The notes under the pieces were generated by a model. That model made no database searches and had not been told where the DNA came from. It saw only the letters and a list, made by a program, of their open reading frames with translations. Source: Polluticoccus soli (GTDB lineage Bacteria; Bacteroidota; Bacteroidia; Chitinophagales; Chitinophagaceae). Taken from it: DNA of 64,000 bases. Shown here in pieces: positions 23,380 to 32,265 of this stretch (the first letter of the stretch is position 1; every line of letters begins with the position of its first letter). The stretch spans positions 186,001 to 250,000 of the forward strand of contig NZ_JARJHT010000002.1 of the NCBI RefSeq assembly GCF_029269745.1. Direction: 5' to 3'. Both the position numbers and the translations under genes were made by a program.

Positions 23380-25053
23380 TTATTGAAAGGATACCCAGGC
23401 AATTTGTGCTTGTTTTTTGCGGCCTTTGCGGTCCATCATTAGGGTCGCGTAGGTATTGTTGTCCTTCATGAAATGTGAGGACTCGATATAGCAGAATTTC
23501 GATTCGTTGTCTTCTTTAGGGGCGCCAAACAGGAAGTATTTATCGAGTTTCCCGTTGTTCAGTTTGTAACAAACTGTATTAGCATCGCTGATGGCAACCA
23601 CTACTTTTTTGCGTTTGGCATCTTCGCCCTTATGAAAGTTCTCCGTATAGTCGTTGAATAGGATGTACCTATTGGCGTTGGCATTAACGTAGTCGAACGA
23701 CATGAATGCGTTGTTGTTTACGATCATTGGGTTTCCAACTCCTCCACGGTAAGACCAATGGCCTTTGCTCTTGTGCGAAATATACAGTGGGTCGATCAAA
23801 CCATTGGCCTGTTGTACTTTGGTGATCGCATAACCATCTTGTTCCATGCCTTTTTCGTTCAGCTCCGATATGCCAATACTTCCAAGGAAGGTTTTGGCTG
23901 AAACGATTTGTCCGGTATTGGCGTTAGTAACGACTTCCTTATCGCTTTCTTCGAAAAGAACTGTAGTGCTGTGATCGTTGTTGATGACCATTTGCTGTGG
24001 CAAACCACTATAAGACTGGTTGTTTGAGGCAAAATGGCTTTGTGCGTATGAGCTTACTTTTTCATTCATCAGCGGCTTTGTTGCCACTATGTACAGAGAT
24101 TCGGGATCAACGTAGCTCATCAGCGTCATATAGTAAGCTGTAGTCTTGTTGCTGAAAAACTTATTCTTGGAGGTTGTATAGGTAAGCGTAAGTAACTGTA
24201 TAAGGTTAGTACCGGGATTGTATTCCATAACAGCCTTCGTATCCTTAAAGTCGTCGGTGAATTCGAGTTTTTTGTGCGTGAACTCTTTTTCGCCTTTGCC
24301 GAGCCTGGAGATGATAACACGCGAATCTTTGCCACCGTTGCCGTTAGTATTATAGCCGTATGTGCACATGAAGACACGTTTTGAGCCATCCACCGACATG
24401 CCAATGAAATTGAGGTATTTAAAACCCTGCGCGTCATAGAATGCGCGATTGAGCACTTTGTGATTACCACCTCCTTCTGCACTGTAGTGGATCACCTCAA
24501 CACGTTCGCTGCTTTCGTGTGCAAATGAATTGAAGTTTACAACGGCATAGTTGTCTGATACGGGGTCTTTTTCAATGTAGAAGTCCATGGCTTCAACGCC
24601 ACCATAAGCCATTGCCCATGCAGCGCCTGCTTTATAACGTGGCAGGGTGCTGATAGCATTTTCTTCCAGTACAGAGCCGGTGTTTGCATCAAGCCTGATA
24701 CGGAAGAGGGTAGGCGTACGATCCAGCAACTGGTGAAGGAATATGACGGGTTGACCACCCAGTTCATACAGCCCCTCTATCATCGACGACGACATTTTCT
24801 TTGGCTCCCAGTTGTTGCTGGTGATGACCTGTTCAGAAATTACTTTTCTGTTTTTGTCGTACACGATCACTTCGATGCCTTTCTTTTTGGTAAAATGAAA
24901 AAAGAAAGTGTTTCCATTTTTCAGCTGCATTACTTTGTTCCAGCCGCTTTCGGGCTCGTCAAAAGGTGTGCTGTATTCGATCTTGTGTTGCTGCGCAACA
25001 ATTGCAGAGGGGGCTGATAGCGCCAACAGGGCTGCAAGGAAGGTCTTTTTCAT
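23380..25053 (-). CDS. Secreted protein of unknown function
   Basis: A 557-residue exported protein. The start at 25053 gives the signal peptide MKKTFLAALLALSAPSAIVA and QQ; the frame could begin 7 codons earlier, but that would spoil the signal. The mature region is beta-rich with repeated WD/propeller-like stretches (VMQLKNGNTFFFHFTKKKGI, PVIFLHQLLDRTPTLFRIRL, TYATLMMDRKGRKKQAQIAW). No sorting domain or lipobox is present, so a periplasmic location is likely. I do not recognise the family. A -7-like box TATCATTG lies at 25079-25072. Confidence 0.72.
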   Translation of the reverse strand: MKKTFLAALLALSAPSAIVAQQHKIEYSTPFDEPESGWNKVMQLKNGNTFFFHFTKKKGIEVIVYDKNRKVISEQVITSNNWEPKKMSSSMIEGLYELGGQPVIFLHQLLDRTPTLFRIRLDANTGSVLEENAISTLPRYKAGAAWAMAYGGVEAMDFYIEKDPVSDNYAVVNFNSFAHESSERVEVIHYSAEGGGNHKVLNRAFYDAQGFKYLNFIGMSVDGSKRVFMCTYGYNTNGNGGKDSRVIISRLGKGEKEFTHKKLEFTDDFKDTKAVMEYNPGTNLIQLLTLTYTTSKNKFFSNKTTAYYMTLMSYVDPESLYIVATKPLMNEKVSSYAQSHFASNNQSYSGLPQQMVINNDHSTTVLFEESDKEVVTNANTGQIVSAKTFLGSIGISELNEKGMEQDGYAITKVQQANGLIDPLYISHKSKGHWSYRGGVGNPMIVNNNAFMSFDYVNANANRYILFNDYTENFHKGEDAKRKKVVVAISDANTVCYKLNNGKLDKYFLFGAPKEDNESKFCYIESSHFMKDNNTYATLMMDRKGRKKQAQIAWVSFQ

Positions 25054-25112
25054 TATCGGTGCTTTGTATAGCAATGATAATAAATGCGTCGGGCGAATGA
25101 AAGTGCAGGAAG

Positions 25113-26054
25113 CTATTTTTTTACGAATTGATCATCCGTAAGTGCATGTAGAAACGCCTCAAGATCCTGTTTCTCGACTTCTGTTAAGCCGAGAGGATGA
25201 AGTAATAGCGAGTCGCGGTTGAGACCGTCAGGCATGTGCAGGACCGGGTTGTCGTAGTAGTCAATTACCTCACGCAACGTTTTGAAACTGCCATTGTGCA
25301 TGTAGGGTGCGGTGATGGCCACGTTGCGCAAGCCGGGTACTTTCATTTTGCCAAGGTCGGCGGGGCTTTTTGTTACTGCGTAGCGGCCTGAGTCATTCGC
25401 ATTCCTGCCATTAAACAAGCCTATAGAACGGAATTCATCGCCTGTAAAATCCGGACTGAAATGGCATTCCAGGCACTTGACCTTGGTACGAAAAACCTCG
25501 CGGCCGCGGATCTGTTGCTCGCTCATGCTGTGCGGTTCATCGTTCAGCCAACGGTCGTTAGGAGTATTACTGGTTTCCAGCGTGCGCTCAAATGCCGCCA
25601 GGGCCTGTGCCAGGTTTTGCTTATTGGGATATTGTTTAAAAACCTTATGGAACACTGACCGGTACCTGGGACTGCGGCTCAGCCGTTTCACAGCTTCGTT
25701 TGCGGGCAGGTTCATTTCCAGCGGGTTTTCGATAGGTCCAAGTGCCTGTTGTTCCAGCGTTACAGCCCTTCCATCCCAGAAAAAAGCCTCACGGGAATCC
25801 ATGTTCATAGCAGACGGCGTATTACGGCCACCTATGCGCCCATGAACTCCCTGGCTGAATTGAGTTGTATCGGCAAAGGCAAACTCGGGTTTGTGGCACG
25901 AGGCACAGCTCACCGAACTGTCCTCCGACAGGATCGGATCAAAAAACAACATTTTACCCAGCGACTCTTTGGTCGGCCTGTCCGGGCCGGGCGCAAAGGC
26001 CGTGCCGGCAACTATGGCCAGGAGCAGGAGAGATAAAACGGGTGTCTTTTTCAC
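25113..26054 (-). CDS. Di-haem cytochrome c peroxidase (CcpA/MauG family)
   Basis: A 313-residue periplasmic di-haem peroxidase that reduces H2O2 with electrons from the respiratory chain. Signal peptide of about 20 residues (ending GTAFA). Two haem-binding sites are visible: CASCH (Cys50, Cys53, His54) and CLECH (Cys194, Cys197, His198). Supporting motifs are GKMLFFDPILSED, GRNTPSAMNMDSREAFFWDG, and PGLRNVAITAPYMHNGSF with the distal Met/His region. The start is GTG at 26054, which coincides with the predicted transcription start, so the message may be leaderless. Divergent from fumC. Confidence 0.92.
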   Translation of the reverse strand: MKKTPVLSLLLLAIVAGTAFAPGPDRPTKESLGKMLFFDPILSEDSSVSCASCHKPEFAFADTTQFSQGVHGRIGGRNTPSAMNMDSREAFFWDGRAVTLEQQALGPIENPLEMNLPANEAVKRLSRSPRYRSVFHKVFKQYPNKQNLAQALAAFERTLETSNTPNDRWLNDEPHSMSEQQIRGREVFRTKVKCLECHFSPDFTGDEFRSIGLFNGRNANDSGRYAVTKSPADLGKMKVPGLRNVAITAPYMHNGSFKTLREVIDYYDNPVLHMPDGLNRDSLLLHPLGLTEVEKQDLEAFLHALTDDQFVKK

Positions 26055-26058
26055 AGCG

Positions 26059-26066
26059 CAAAATTA
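26059..26066 (-). promoter_or_regulatory. -7 box four nt before the peroxidase GTG
   Basis: Perfect TAATTTTG on the minus strand, followed by 4 nt and the GTG start; leaderless transcript predicted. It lies back to back with the fumC promoter. Confidence 0.55.
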
Positions 26067-26069
26067 AGG

Positions 26070-26101
26070 TTTAGGGCTTTACGCTTCATTTAATAACTTT
26101 G
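26070..26101 (+). promoter_or_regulatory. fumC promoter
   Basis: -33 TTTA (26070-26073), 20-bp spacer, perfect -7 TAACTTTG (26094-26101). Leader to the ATG at 26135 is about 29 nt. Confidence 0.6.
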
Positions 26102-26134
26102 CGGCCAACTTGATAAATCTAAACATTTCCATAT

Positions 26135-27541
26135 ATGGATCATCGTATTGAGAAAGATACCATGGGCGAAGTGAAAGTGCCCAAAGAAGCCTACTATGGC
26201 GCGCAAACACAACGCTCTATCGACAACTTCCGCATAGCGCAGGACATCAACAAAATGCCTAAAGAGATCATTAAGGCATTTGCCTACCTGAAAAAGGCAG
26301 CGGCTTTGACCAATGCGGAACTGGGTGTGTTGCCAAACGAGAAAGCTGAACTAATCGGTAAGGTTTGTGACGAGATACTGGAAGGTAAGCTTGATAACGA
26401 GTTTCCATTGGTAGTATGGCAAACAGGTTCTGGTACTCAGTCAAACATGAACGTGAACGAAGTGGTAGCTTATCGCGCTCACGTTGTTAATGGTGGGCAG
26501 CTGACCGACAAAGAGAAATTTGTACACCCTAACGATGACGTGAACAAATCACAGTCATCAAACGATACTTTCCCGACGGCTATGCACATCGCAGCATATA
26601 AGATGCTGATCGACGTGACCATTCCCGGCATCAAAAAGCTGCGCGATACACTTGACAAAAAGTCGAAAGAGTATATGAACGTAGTGAAGATAGGCCGTAC
26701 ACACTTTATGGATGCTACACCACTCACACTGGGACAAGAGATCAGTGGTTACGTGTCTCAGCTGGATCATGGTCTGCGTGCTATCAATAATACACTGGCG
26801 CACCTTAGCGAGTTGGCTTTGGGTGGTACTGCAGTAGGTACGGGCATCAACACCCCTCCAGGTTATGCTGAGAAAGTAGCGAAGAAGATCGCAGATCTGA
26901 CTGGCCTGCCTTTCATCACCGCGGAAAATAAATTTGAGAGCCTTGCTGCACACGATGCTATCGTAGAAGCACACGGAGCACTGAAAACAGTTGCCGTTAG
27001 CCTGATGAAGATCGCAAACGACATCCGTATGCTGAGCTCGGGCCCGCGCAGCGGTATCGGTGAGCTGTTTATTCCAGACAACGAGCCGGGTTCATCAATC
27101 ATGCCAGGTAAAGTAAACCCAACGCAGTGCGAGGCGCTTACTATGATAGCGGCGCAGGTTATGGGTAACGATGTTGCCATCAACATCGGTGGTGCTACAG
27201 GTCATTTTGAGCTGAACGTGTTCAAGCCGGTGATGATCTACAACTTCCTGCACAGTGCACGTTTGATAGGTGATGGCTGCGTGTCGTTCAACGACAAATG
27301 CGCAGTAGGTATTGAGCCAATCCAAAAAAACATAGATCAGCACCTGCACAATTCACTGATGCTGGTAACTTCTTTAAATACAAAAATAGGTTACTACAAG
27401 GCTGCTGAAATTGCACAGACGGCACACAAACAAGGCAAGACCCTGAAACAAACAGCTATTGACCTGGGTTATGTGACTTCTGAGCAATTTGACGAATGGG
27501 TTGACCCAGCAACAATGGTGGGTGAACTGCCAAAGAATTAG
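26135..27541 (+). CDS. fumC: Class II fumarate hydratase
   Basis: A 468-residue TCA-cycle enzyme interconverting fumarate and L-malate; cytosolic homotetramer without iron-sulfur cluster. The opening [20 protein letters not shown], the [14 protein letters not shown] loop, [31 protein letters not shown] and the superfamily signature [11 protein letters not shown] are all present. Length is standard. It is monocistronic, with its own promoter and terminator. Confidence 0.97.
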   Translation: MDHRIEKDTMGEVKVPKEAYYGAQTQRSIDNFRIAQDINKMPKEIIKAFAYLKKAAALTNAELGVLPNEKAELIGKVCDEILEGKLDNEFPLVVWQTGSGTQSNMNVNEVVAYRAHVVNGGQLTDKEKFVHPNDDVNKSQSSNDTFPTAMHIAAYKMLIDVTIPGIKKLRDTLDKKSKEYMNVVKIGRTHFMDATPLTLGQEISGYVSQLDHGLRAINNTLAHLSELALGGTAVGTGINTPPGYAEKVAKKIADLTGLPFITAENKFESLAAHDAIVEAHGALKTVAVSLMKIANDIRMLSSGPRSGIGELFIPDNEPGSSIMPGKVNPTQCEALTMIAAQVMGNDVAINIGGATGHFELNVFKPVMIYNFLHSARLIGDGCVSFNDKCAVGIEPIQKNIDQHLHNSLMLVTSLNTKIGYYKAAEIAQTAHKQGKTLKQTAIDLGYVTSEQFDEWVDPATMVGELPKN

Positions 27542-27563
27542 TATTACTTTCAAATGATGTTTT

Positions 27564-27598
27564 ACAAAGCACTCTATTAAGGGTGCTTTGTATTTTTA
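27564..27598 (+). terminator. fumC terminator
   Basis: Stem ACAAAGCAC / GTGCTTTGT (27564-27572, 27583-27591), 10-nt loop, then a T-rich tail that overlaps a possible -7 box of the next gene. Confidence 0.75.
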
Positions 27599-27612
27599 CT
27601 TCAAATGCGCCT

Positions 27613-28848
27613 ATGCTGTCACGCTATTTAAATATTGCCATCCCTATACTTCTTTTCGCGTTGATCGCCTTTAATATCAAGGCCTTTCCTATCTATGATT
27701 ATGACAATTGGTGTTGGACTGTTTGGGCCTCGCATGACCTTAAGGAAGGATTGAGTAACGCTTATAATGATCCTAATAGCCCGATGCGCACCAATTACCT
27801 TCCGGTTTTTCACTACATATTGTACGTATTCGGACTTATTTGCGGCAGCGAGAAGATCATTAATGAGAATGTCCATTACATTAAATTGGCAACGTTGGCC
27901 ATAGACTGGCTAGGGTTGTGGTATATCTATAAATGGATCGATAAAAAGATTGCGTTCTACTGGCTGGTCATACTGAGCCTGGTCAATATTGCTTACTCAT
28001 ACAATACACTCATTTGGGGACAGGTTGATGGAATAGTAGCAACATTTGCATTCATATCTACATATTATGGTTTCCATAGAAAAACAGCTTTGTCTGCGCT
28101 CTTCTTTATCCTTGCACTGAATACGAAGCTACAAGCTATAATATTCTTTCCTGTGTGGGGCTTTTTCTATCTGCAGCATGCGTTGGAGCAGCGGACTCTG
28201 AAGTCATTTCTTCTGCCATTGATGGCTATGGCTGCAACCCAATTTGTTATTCTCATTCCGTTCCTTGGCACTATTGATCGCATATTGGAGGTGGCATTTA
28301 ACCTTGTAGGTCAATACCCGCACGTTTCTGTAATGGCCTTTAATTATTGGCATATTGCGCTGGGCGATGGAGTATGGAACCTTCCGGATACCGGTAATTA
28401 CATTGGGGGCATAACTTACAGGCAATTTGGTTTTGCAACCTTTTTTCTATGTTCATTTCTTGCGTTGCTGCCTATGTTGCGGGTATTATACACGCGTATG
28501 GTAGCCGGTATGAAAAGGCTGGAGCTAACGAGGGAACAAGTTTGGCTGATATGTGCTGTGCTTGGTCTTTGCTTTTTCTTTTTCAATACACAAATGCACG
28601 AGCGGTATAGCCACCCTGCATTCATCTTCATTGCTGCTTACGCATTTTACACAAAAAGGTTCTTGCCATACATCATATTTTCAGCTGCCTATTTTCTCAA
28701 TGTCGAGAAAGTAGGAGCTGTGATGCACCTGAGTAATTACCACACGGCTATTTATAACCATGTTTTCATTGCGGCGCTCTTTGGAGTTCTGTTGCTTTAT
28801 CTGTTGGTAAAGTTGTGGTTGAGTTTCAAACCAAAGCAATTACAATAA
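27613..28848 (+). CDS. Polytopic membrane glycosyltransferase-like protein
   Basis: A 411-residue integral membrane protein with about 10 hydrophobic helices. The start MLSRYLNIAIPILLFALIAF at 27613 is chosen because the longer frame begins in the upstream terminator region. An early DYDNWCWTVWASH segment, the motif LIWGQVDGIVATFAFIS and the late MHERYSHPAF are typical of GT-C or GT87 mannosyltransferase-like proteins that use polyprenyl-phosphate sugars. Acceptor and sugar are unknown. It is followed directly by a terminator whose stem begins inside the stop codon. Confidence 0.78.
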   Translation: MLSRYLNIAIPILLFALIAFNIKAFPIYDYDNWCWTVWASHDLKEGLSNAYNDPNSPMRTNYLPVFHYILYVFGLICGSEKIINENVHYIKLATLAIDWLGLWYIYKWIDKKIAFYWLVILSLVNIAYSYNTLIWGQVDGIVATFAFISTYYGFHRKTALSALFFILALNTKLQAIIFFPVWGFFYLQHALEQRTLKSFLLPLMAMAATQFVILIPFLGTIDRILEVAFNLVGQYPHVSVMAFNYWHIALGDGVWNLPDTGNYIGGITYRQFGFATFFLCSFLALLPMLRVLYTRMVAGMKRLELTREQVWLICAVLGLCFFFFNTQMHERYSHPAFIFIAAYAFYTKRFLPYIIFSAAYFLNVEKVGAVMHLSNYHTAIYNHVFIAALFGVLLLYLLVKLWLSFKPKQLQ

Positions 28849-28872
28849 AAAAGCGCCTCAAGGCGCTTTTTT
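28847..28872. terminator. Bidirectional terminator
   Basis: 11-bp perfect stem AAAAAAGCGCC / GGCGCTTTTTT (28847-28857, 28862-28872) with loop TCAA, between two convergent genes. Confidence 0.88.
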
Positions 28873-28873
28873 A

Positions 28874-29341
28874 TCATTTTATCTTCTTGCATTTTTTCTT
28901 GAGCTGCTTACTGTCTATCAGGCTATTTAATTCAGCTTCGGTCATGCTGGTTCCGCAATCGTAGAGTTCGGTCAGCGGGTTTTTGTCGATGATCAGGTTA
29001 TACAATTCTTCCAATGATGGGGCAGTCCCCATTGCTGCGTACTCGTCATAGGTAAGCCTGACGAACGCCGAATTTTTGCCGATGCCTCTATTGTCCAGCA
29101 GGTAGCCATCATGCAGCAGCGTTGGTTTGCTGTATTTGTCGCCTACCATTAGGTCTGATGGAGCAGGGTAGGAAACGATCGACGATTTGTCATCGGAAAG
29201 AATGACCGGGACAAAGTGATTGTAATCTGCTTTTGTTTTATAAACAAGAACTGCCGGCTGAGCGGCAGTTTTGTGTTGAGCAGTGGTTGGTGCTTTGCAG
29301 GAAGCAAGAGCCACAACCGCTGCGGCTATTATCAATCTCAT
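28874..29341 (-). CDS. Small lipoprotein downstream of the C10 protease
   Basis: A 155-residue lipoprotein: MRLIIAAAVVALASC with lipid-anchored Cys15. The mature part has VPVILSDDKSSIVSYPAPSD and YLLDNRGIGKNSAFVRLTYD and ends in a basic tail (QLKKKCKKIK). I recall similar unannotated lipoproteins in other Bacteroidota. It starts 3 nt after the stop of the C10 peptidase gene and is surely co-transcribed. C10 proteases of streptococci and Bacteroides are sometimes paired with small inhibitors, but no inhibitor similarity is visible here, so that role is only a possibility. Confidence 0.75.
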   Translation of the reverse strand: MRLIIAAAVVALASCKAPTTAQHKTAAQPAVLVYKTKADYNHFVPVILSDDKSSIVSYPAPSDLMVGDKYSKPTLLHDGYLLDNRGIGKNSAFVRLTYDEYAAMGTAPSLEELYNLIIDKNPLTELYDCGTSMTEAELNSLIDSKQLKKKCKKIK

Positions 29342-29344
29342 CTA

Positions 29345-31186
29345 TTATCTGTTGATCGAAATTTTTTCTGTAATAGTTCCTTGTTCTGACTGTACACGCA
29401 CAAAGTACATACCGTTGCTGATAGCGCCTACCGGGATGGTAACCAGCTGGTTCCCCTCATGTGATGCCTCGTAAACTGAACGACCTTGAAGGTCTATGAT
29501 GCTGATAGCAACTTTACCTGAGGTTTTAGCCAGGTCAATATTGATCTTATCAGTAGCAGGGTTTGGATAAACACTGATCATACGTGCTGCATCGCTCAGC
29601 TCTTGAACACCGGTAGTTGTACGTGTTACATCAATTTCCAGCTGGTAATCGCCCATAGCAGCTGCTGTTTGAGACGCGACGCGGAAGAGAACAGTGCCGC
29701 CTCCGTTGTAGGTGCGAACCCCCGGAACTTCTGTACCGTAATAAGCCGTCCAGTTAGCACCAGCAGGCTCTTTAATGCCGAGTTTAGCATCTACAGAATA
29801 AGTATTTCCATTGGTGCTGGATCCGGCATCCTGCAGACGGGCAGTCATTGTGTAATTGTCACCAATTGGCAAAAAGATCGCGTAGTAGTCGTTATCGTTT
29901 GTGATGTGGAAGTTAGAACCAGTGGTAACGATTTTGGCGGTATTTCCGTTGAATGATACAGGCAGGCTGTAGTATGCAGTCTCGAAATTATTCATTTCGT
30001 ACTGATCAGGTGTTGCAAAAGCGCTTGCAGGTGGTTTAATACCAATAATGGCATGTTGAGTATTATTAAAACCGCCAGACCCGCCACCTGCGCCCAGAGC
30101 TGGTGGGTTCATAGCATCCACCGAGAAGTAACCGTCAGAAGATCCGCCCCAGCCCCAGTTGATGTGGAAGTAGTCGTTTTTATCGTAACCATCAGCCACC
30201 CATGCGTGTCCGCCTGCCGATCCGAAGCCTGCATATAATACAGGACGAGCCTCATTTAATTCATTCTTCAAAGTCGATATCCAGCTAGCAGTACCGTTGC
30301 GGTAAATGCCAGAAAGATTTGGGTCATAGCCAAAATAAGTGCGAAGTGCGCTTTCTGCGCTTTGGGAGCTCATAGCGTCGATAACAACTGCACCAGAGCC
30401 CTCAGGACCATAATTCATATTAACGGCTACACCGGCCTGGTAGGTTAGGGTTGCTACCGCGTTGTTCGACGAGCCGATTGTGTTAGGCATTGAATTCCAC
30501 GAATAAGTGGTAGCGCCGAAGTCTGCACTCTGTGTACCATAATCAGGGTGATTGTAAGAATGCATGCCCGAGCCATGCGCTGGCCAGTTCCAATATTTCA
30601 TGATCTGTGTCATGGCCGTAGCCACGCAACCAGAAGGCACGAGTTTATTTTCCGTGGCATCAAACGGGCACAGCTCATTATAATATGGATTTTGGTTCCA
30701 CGTAGTAGTCAGCAATCTTGGCACAGTAGTGAATGCTGTTGTCTTATTGCCTGTAGTAGGATCTTCGCCGGAAACAAGTGCAGCCCATTTTTCAGAGATC
30801 TCTGCTGTTGCGGGGAAATTCTTTTCAATAACGAATGCGATCTCACTTGCATAATTGGCAAGCCAGGTCTTAGTTGCGTCGGGAATATTTGTGGGATCAA
30901 ATCCGCCATCGTTTGAGTAAGCAAATACAGGCACAACCTGGTCGTCTGCGCTTACCATAACAAATCCTGTACGATTAAGGTTGAAAACATAGAAGTATTT
31001 CACCTTGCCATCAGCTGAAGCAGAGGTGTGCACCAGCTCCAGTTGTCCTGCATTGCTCAAGCCTTGTACTGATTCACCACGAAGGAAGTTATATCCAACT
31101 TTTTTGGCAGTCAGCTCATCAACCGGTTTTGCAAAGCCATTTAAGGCACATGCTGTCAACAACGAGAATAAAAGAATTTTCCTCAT
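29345..31186 (-). CDS. C10 family (streptopain-like) cysteine protease with T9SS sorting domain
   Basis: A 613-residue secreted protease. Signal peptide (ending GFA, residue 19), an inhibitory N-terminal prodomain (about 20-150; KVGYNFLRGESVQG, FYVFNLNRTGFVMVSADDQV), then the papain-like catalytic domain. The nucleophile Cys187 lies in LVPSGCVATAMTQIMKYWNW and the catalytic His327 in GSAGGHAWVADGYD, followed by HINWGWGGSSDGYF. A beta-sandwich linker (about 390-540) leads to a T9SS type A sorting domain (VYPNPATDKINIDLA to TEKISINR). It should be exported by type IX secretion, then activated by removal of the prodomain. Confidence 0.93.
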   Translation of the reverse strand: MRKILLFSLLTACALNGFAKPVDELTAKKVGYNFLRGESVQGLSNAGQLELVHTSASADGKVKYFYVFNLNRTGFVMVSADDQVVPVFAYSNDGGFDPTNIPDATKTWLANYASEIAFVIEKNFPATAEISEKWAALVSGEDPTTGNKTTAFTTVPRLLTTTWNQNPYYNELCPFDATENKLVPSGCVATAMTQIMKYWNWPAHGSGMHSYNHPDYGTQSADFGATTYSWNSMPNTIGSSNNAVATLTYQAGVAVNMNYGPEGSGAVVIDAMSSQSAESALRTYFGYDPNLSGIYRNGTASWISTLKNELNEARPVLYAGFGSAGGHAWVADGYDKNDYFHINWGWGGSSDGYFSVDAMNPPALGAGGGSGGFNNTQHAIIGIKPPASAFATPDQYEMNNFETAYYSLPVSFNGNTAKIVTTGSNFHITNDNDYYAIFLPIGDNYTMTARLQDAGSSTNGNTYSVDAKLGIKEPAGANWTAYYGTEVPGVRTYNGGGTVLFRVASQTAAAMGDYQLEIDVTRTTTGVQELSDAARMISVYPNPATDKINIDLAKTSGKVAISIIDLQGRSVYEASHEGNQLVTIPVGAISNGMYFVRVQSEQGTITEKISINR

Positions 31187-31368
31187 GATCTGTTTTATGT
31201 GAGAATATTATTGTGTCGGAAGAATGCAATATATTGATAATGTGGCTAAAATGATCACGGAAATGTCATGTTTTTTTCAACAATAACAATTGGTTACATA
31301 TTTGTAGACAAAGCCGGATTTTTTGTCGACAAACGGAAGATATGTTGATTTTCAGCCTTTAATGAAGG

Positions 31369-32214
31369 TCAGACTGCTTTTAACATGCGCAGATTGCCGT
31401 GCATATCTTTTTTTATGGTCGCTTTATAGCCGTATTCTTCGAACAAGCGCTGGGTCGCTTCTGCATAGTCTACATGCAGTTCGCAATAGATAGTGCCGCC
31501 AGTCTTTAAATGAGTTTTGCCAAAGGCAGCGATCTCCCTGTAAAATAGTTGTGCGTCATTGCCCGGTACGAAGAGGGCCAGCTCGGGTTCAAAGTCGCGT
31601 ACGTTTGTGTGCAGAGTCTCCCGTTCGGTAACCGGGATATAGGGAGGATTGGATACAATTACATCATAGCTGCCTAGTTGCTGCCAATGTTCAGATTGAA
31701 GAAAATCCAGCTGAATAAAATTGACTTCGGCGCCTAGTTGTTGCACATTTTCTTGCGCCACTTGTAAAGCATATTCACTGATATCGCAGCTGGTAATGTT
31801 TGCATCCCGGAGGGTCAATTTTAATGAAATGGGGATGCAGCCACTCCCTGTGCCAATGTCGAGCAAGGTGATGTTTTGTTCTTTGATATCGTCAACTATC
31901 CACTGCACTAGCTCTTCCGTTTCGGGACGTGGAATGAGCACGTGCTCATTCACGTTGAATTCCCTGCCCATAAACCAGGCATGTCCGAGAACGTACTGCA
32001 TGGGTCTGCCGGTCTTAAGCTCAGACAACATTTTTGCAAGCTGATCATCCTGCGTGGCGGATAGTTGTTTTTCCTTTTCCACCAGTCGTTGCAGCTTGTC
32101 CATCCCTGTAAGGTGAAACATCACCTCGTGGGCTATAGCTGCAGCCTCCTGCGCGCCGTAAAGAGGTTGCAGTTCGTTCCTTAATTGGTAAAAAGCGTCG
32201 TTAAGGTTGGGCAC
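31369..32214 (-). CDS. prmC: Release factor glutamine methyltransferase PrmC
   Basis: A 281-residue SAM-dependent methyltransferase that methylates the Gln of the GGQ motif in peptide-chain release factors. N-terminal helical substrate-binding domain (1-85), then the Rossmann methyltransferase with LLDIGTGSGCIPISL (about 117-131) and the catalytic SNPPYIP (Asn189 to Tyr192). VLIPRPETEELV is also diagnostic. The start codon is GTG at 32214, 4 nt after a -7-like box, so the transcript is predicted leaderless. Divergent from ribD. Confidence 0.95.
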   Translation of the reverse strand: MPNLNDAFYQLRNELQPLYGAQEAAAIAHEVMFHLTGMDKLQRLVEKEKQLSATQDDQLAKMLSELKTGRPMQYVLGHAWFMGREFNVNEHVLIPRPETEELVQWIVDDIKEQNITLLDIGTGSGCIPISLKLTLRDANITSCDISEYALQVAQENVQQLGAEVNFIQLDFLQSEHWQQLGSYDVIVSNPPYIPVTERETLHTNVRDFEPELALFVPGNDAQLFYREIAAFGKTHLKTGGTIYCELHVDYAEATQRLFEEYGYKATIKKDMHGNLRMLKAV

Positions 32215-32218
32215 GGGG

Positions 32219-32226
32219 TAAAGATA
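32219..32226 (-). promoter_or_regulatory. -7 box four nt before the prmC GTG
   Basis: TATCTTTA on the minus strand (one mismatch), 4 nt before the start; leaderless transcript predicted. Only 26 bp separate it from the ribD box. Confidence 0.42.
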
Positions 32227-32252
32227 AACTCTTCGTCTTTATAGGCTTTATT

Positions 32253-32260
32253 TACTTTTG
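32253..32260 (+). promoter_or_regulatory. -7 box five nt before the ribD start
   Basis: Perfect TACTTTTG ending 5 nt before the ATG at 32266; leaderless transcript predicted. No clear -33 element. I see no FMN riboswitch in the 51 bp between the prmC and ribD starts. Confidence 0.5.
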
Positions 32261-32265
32261 TTTCT

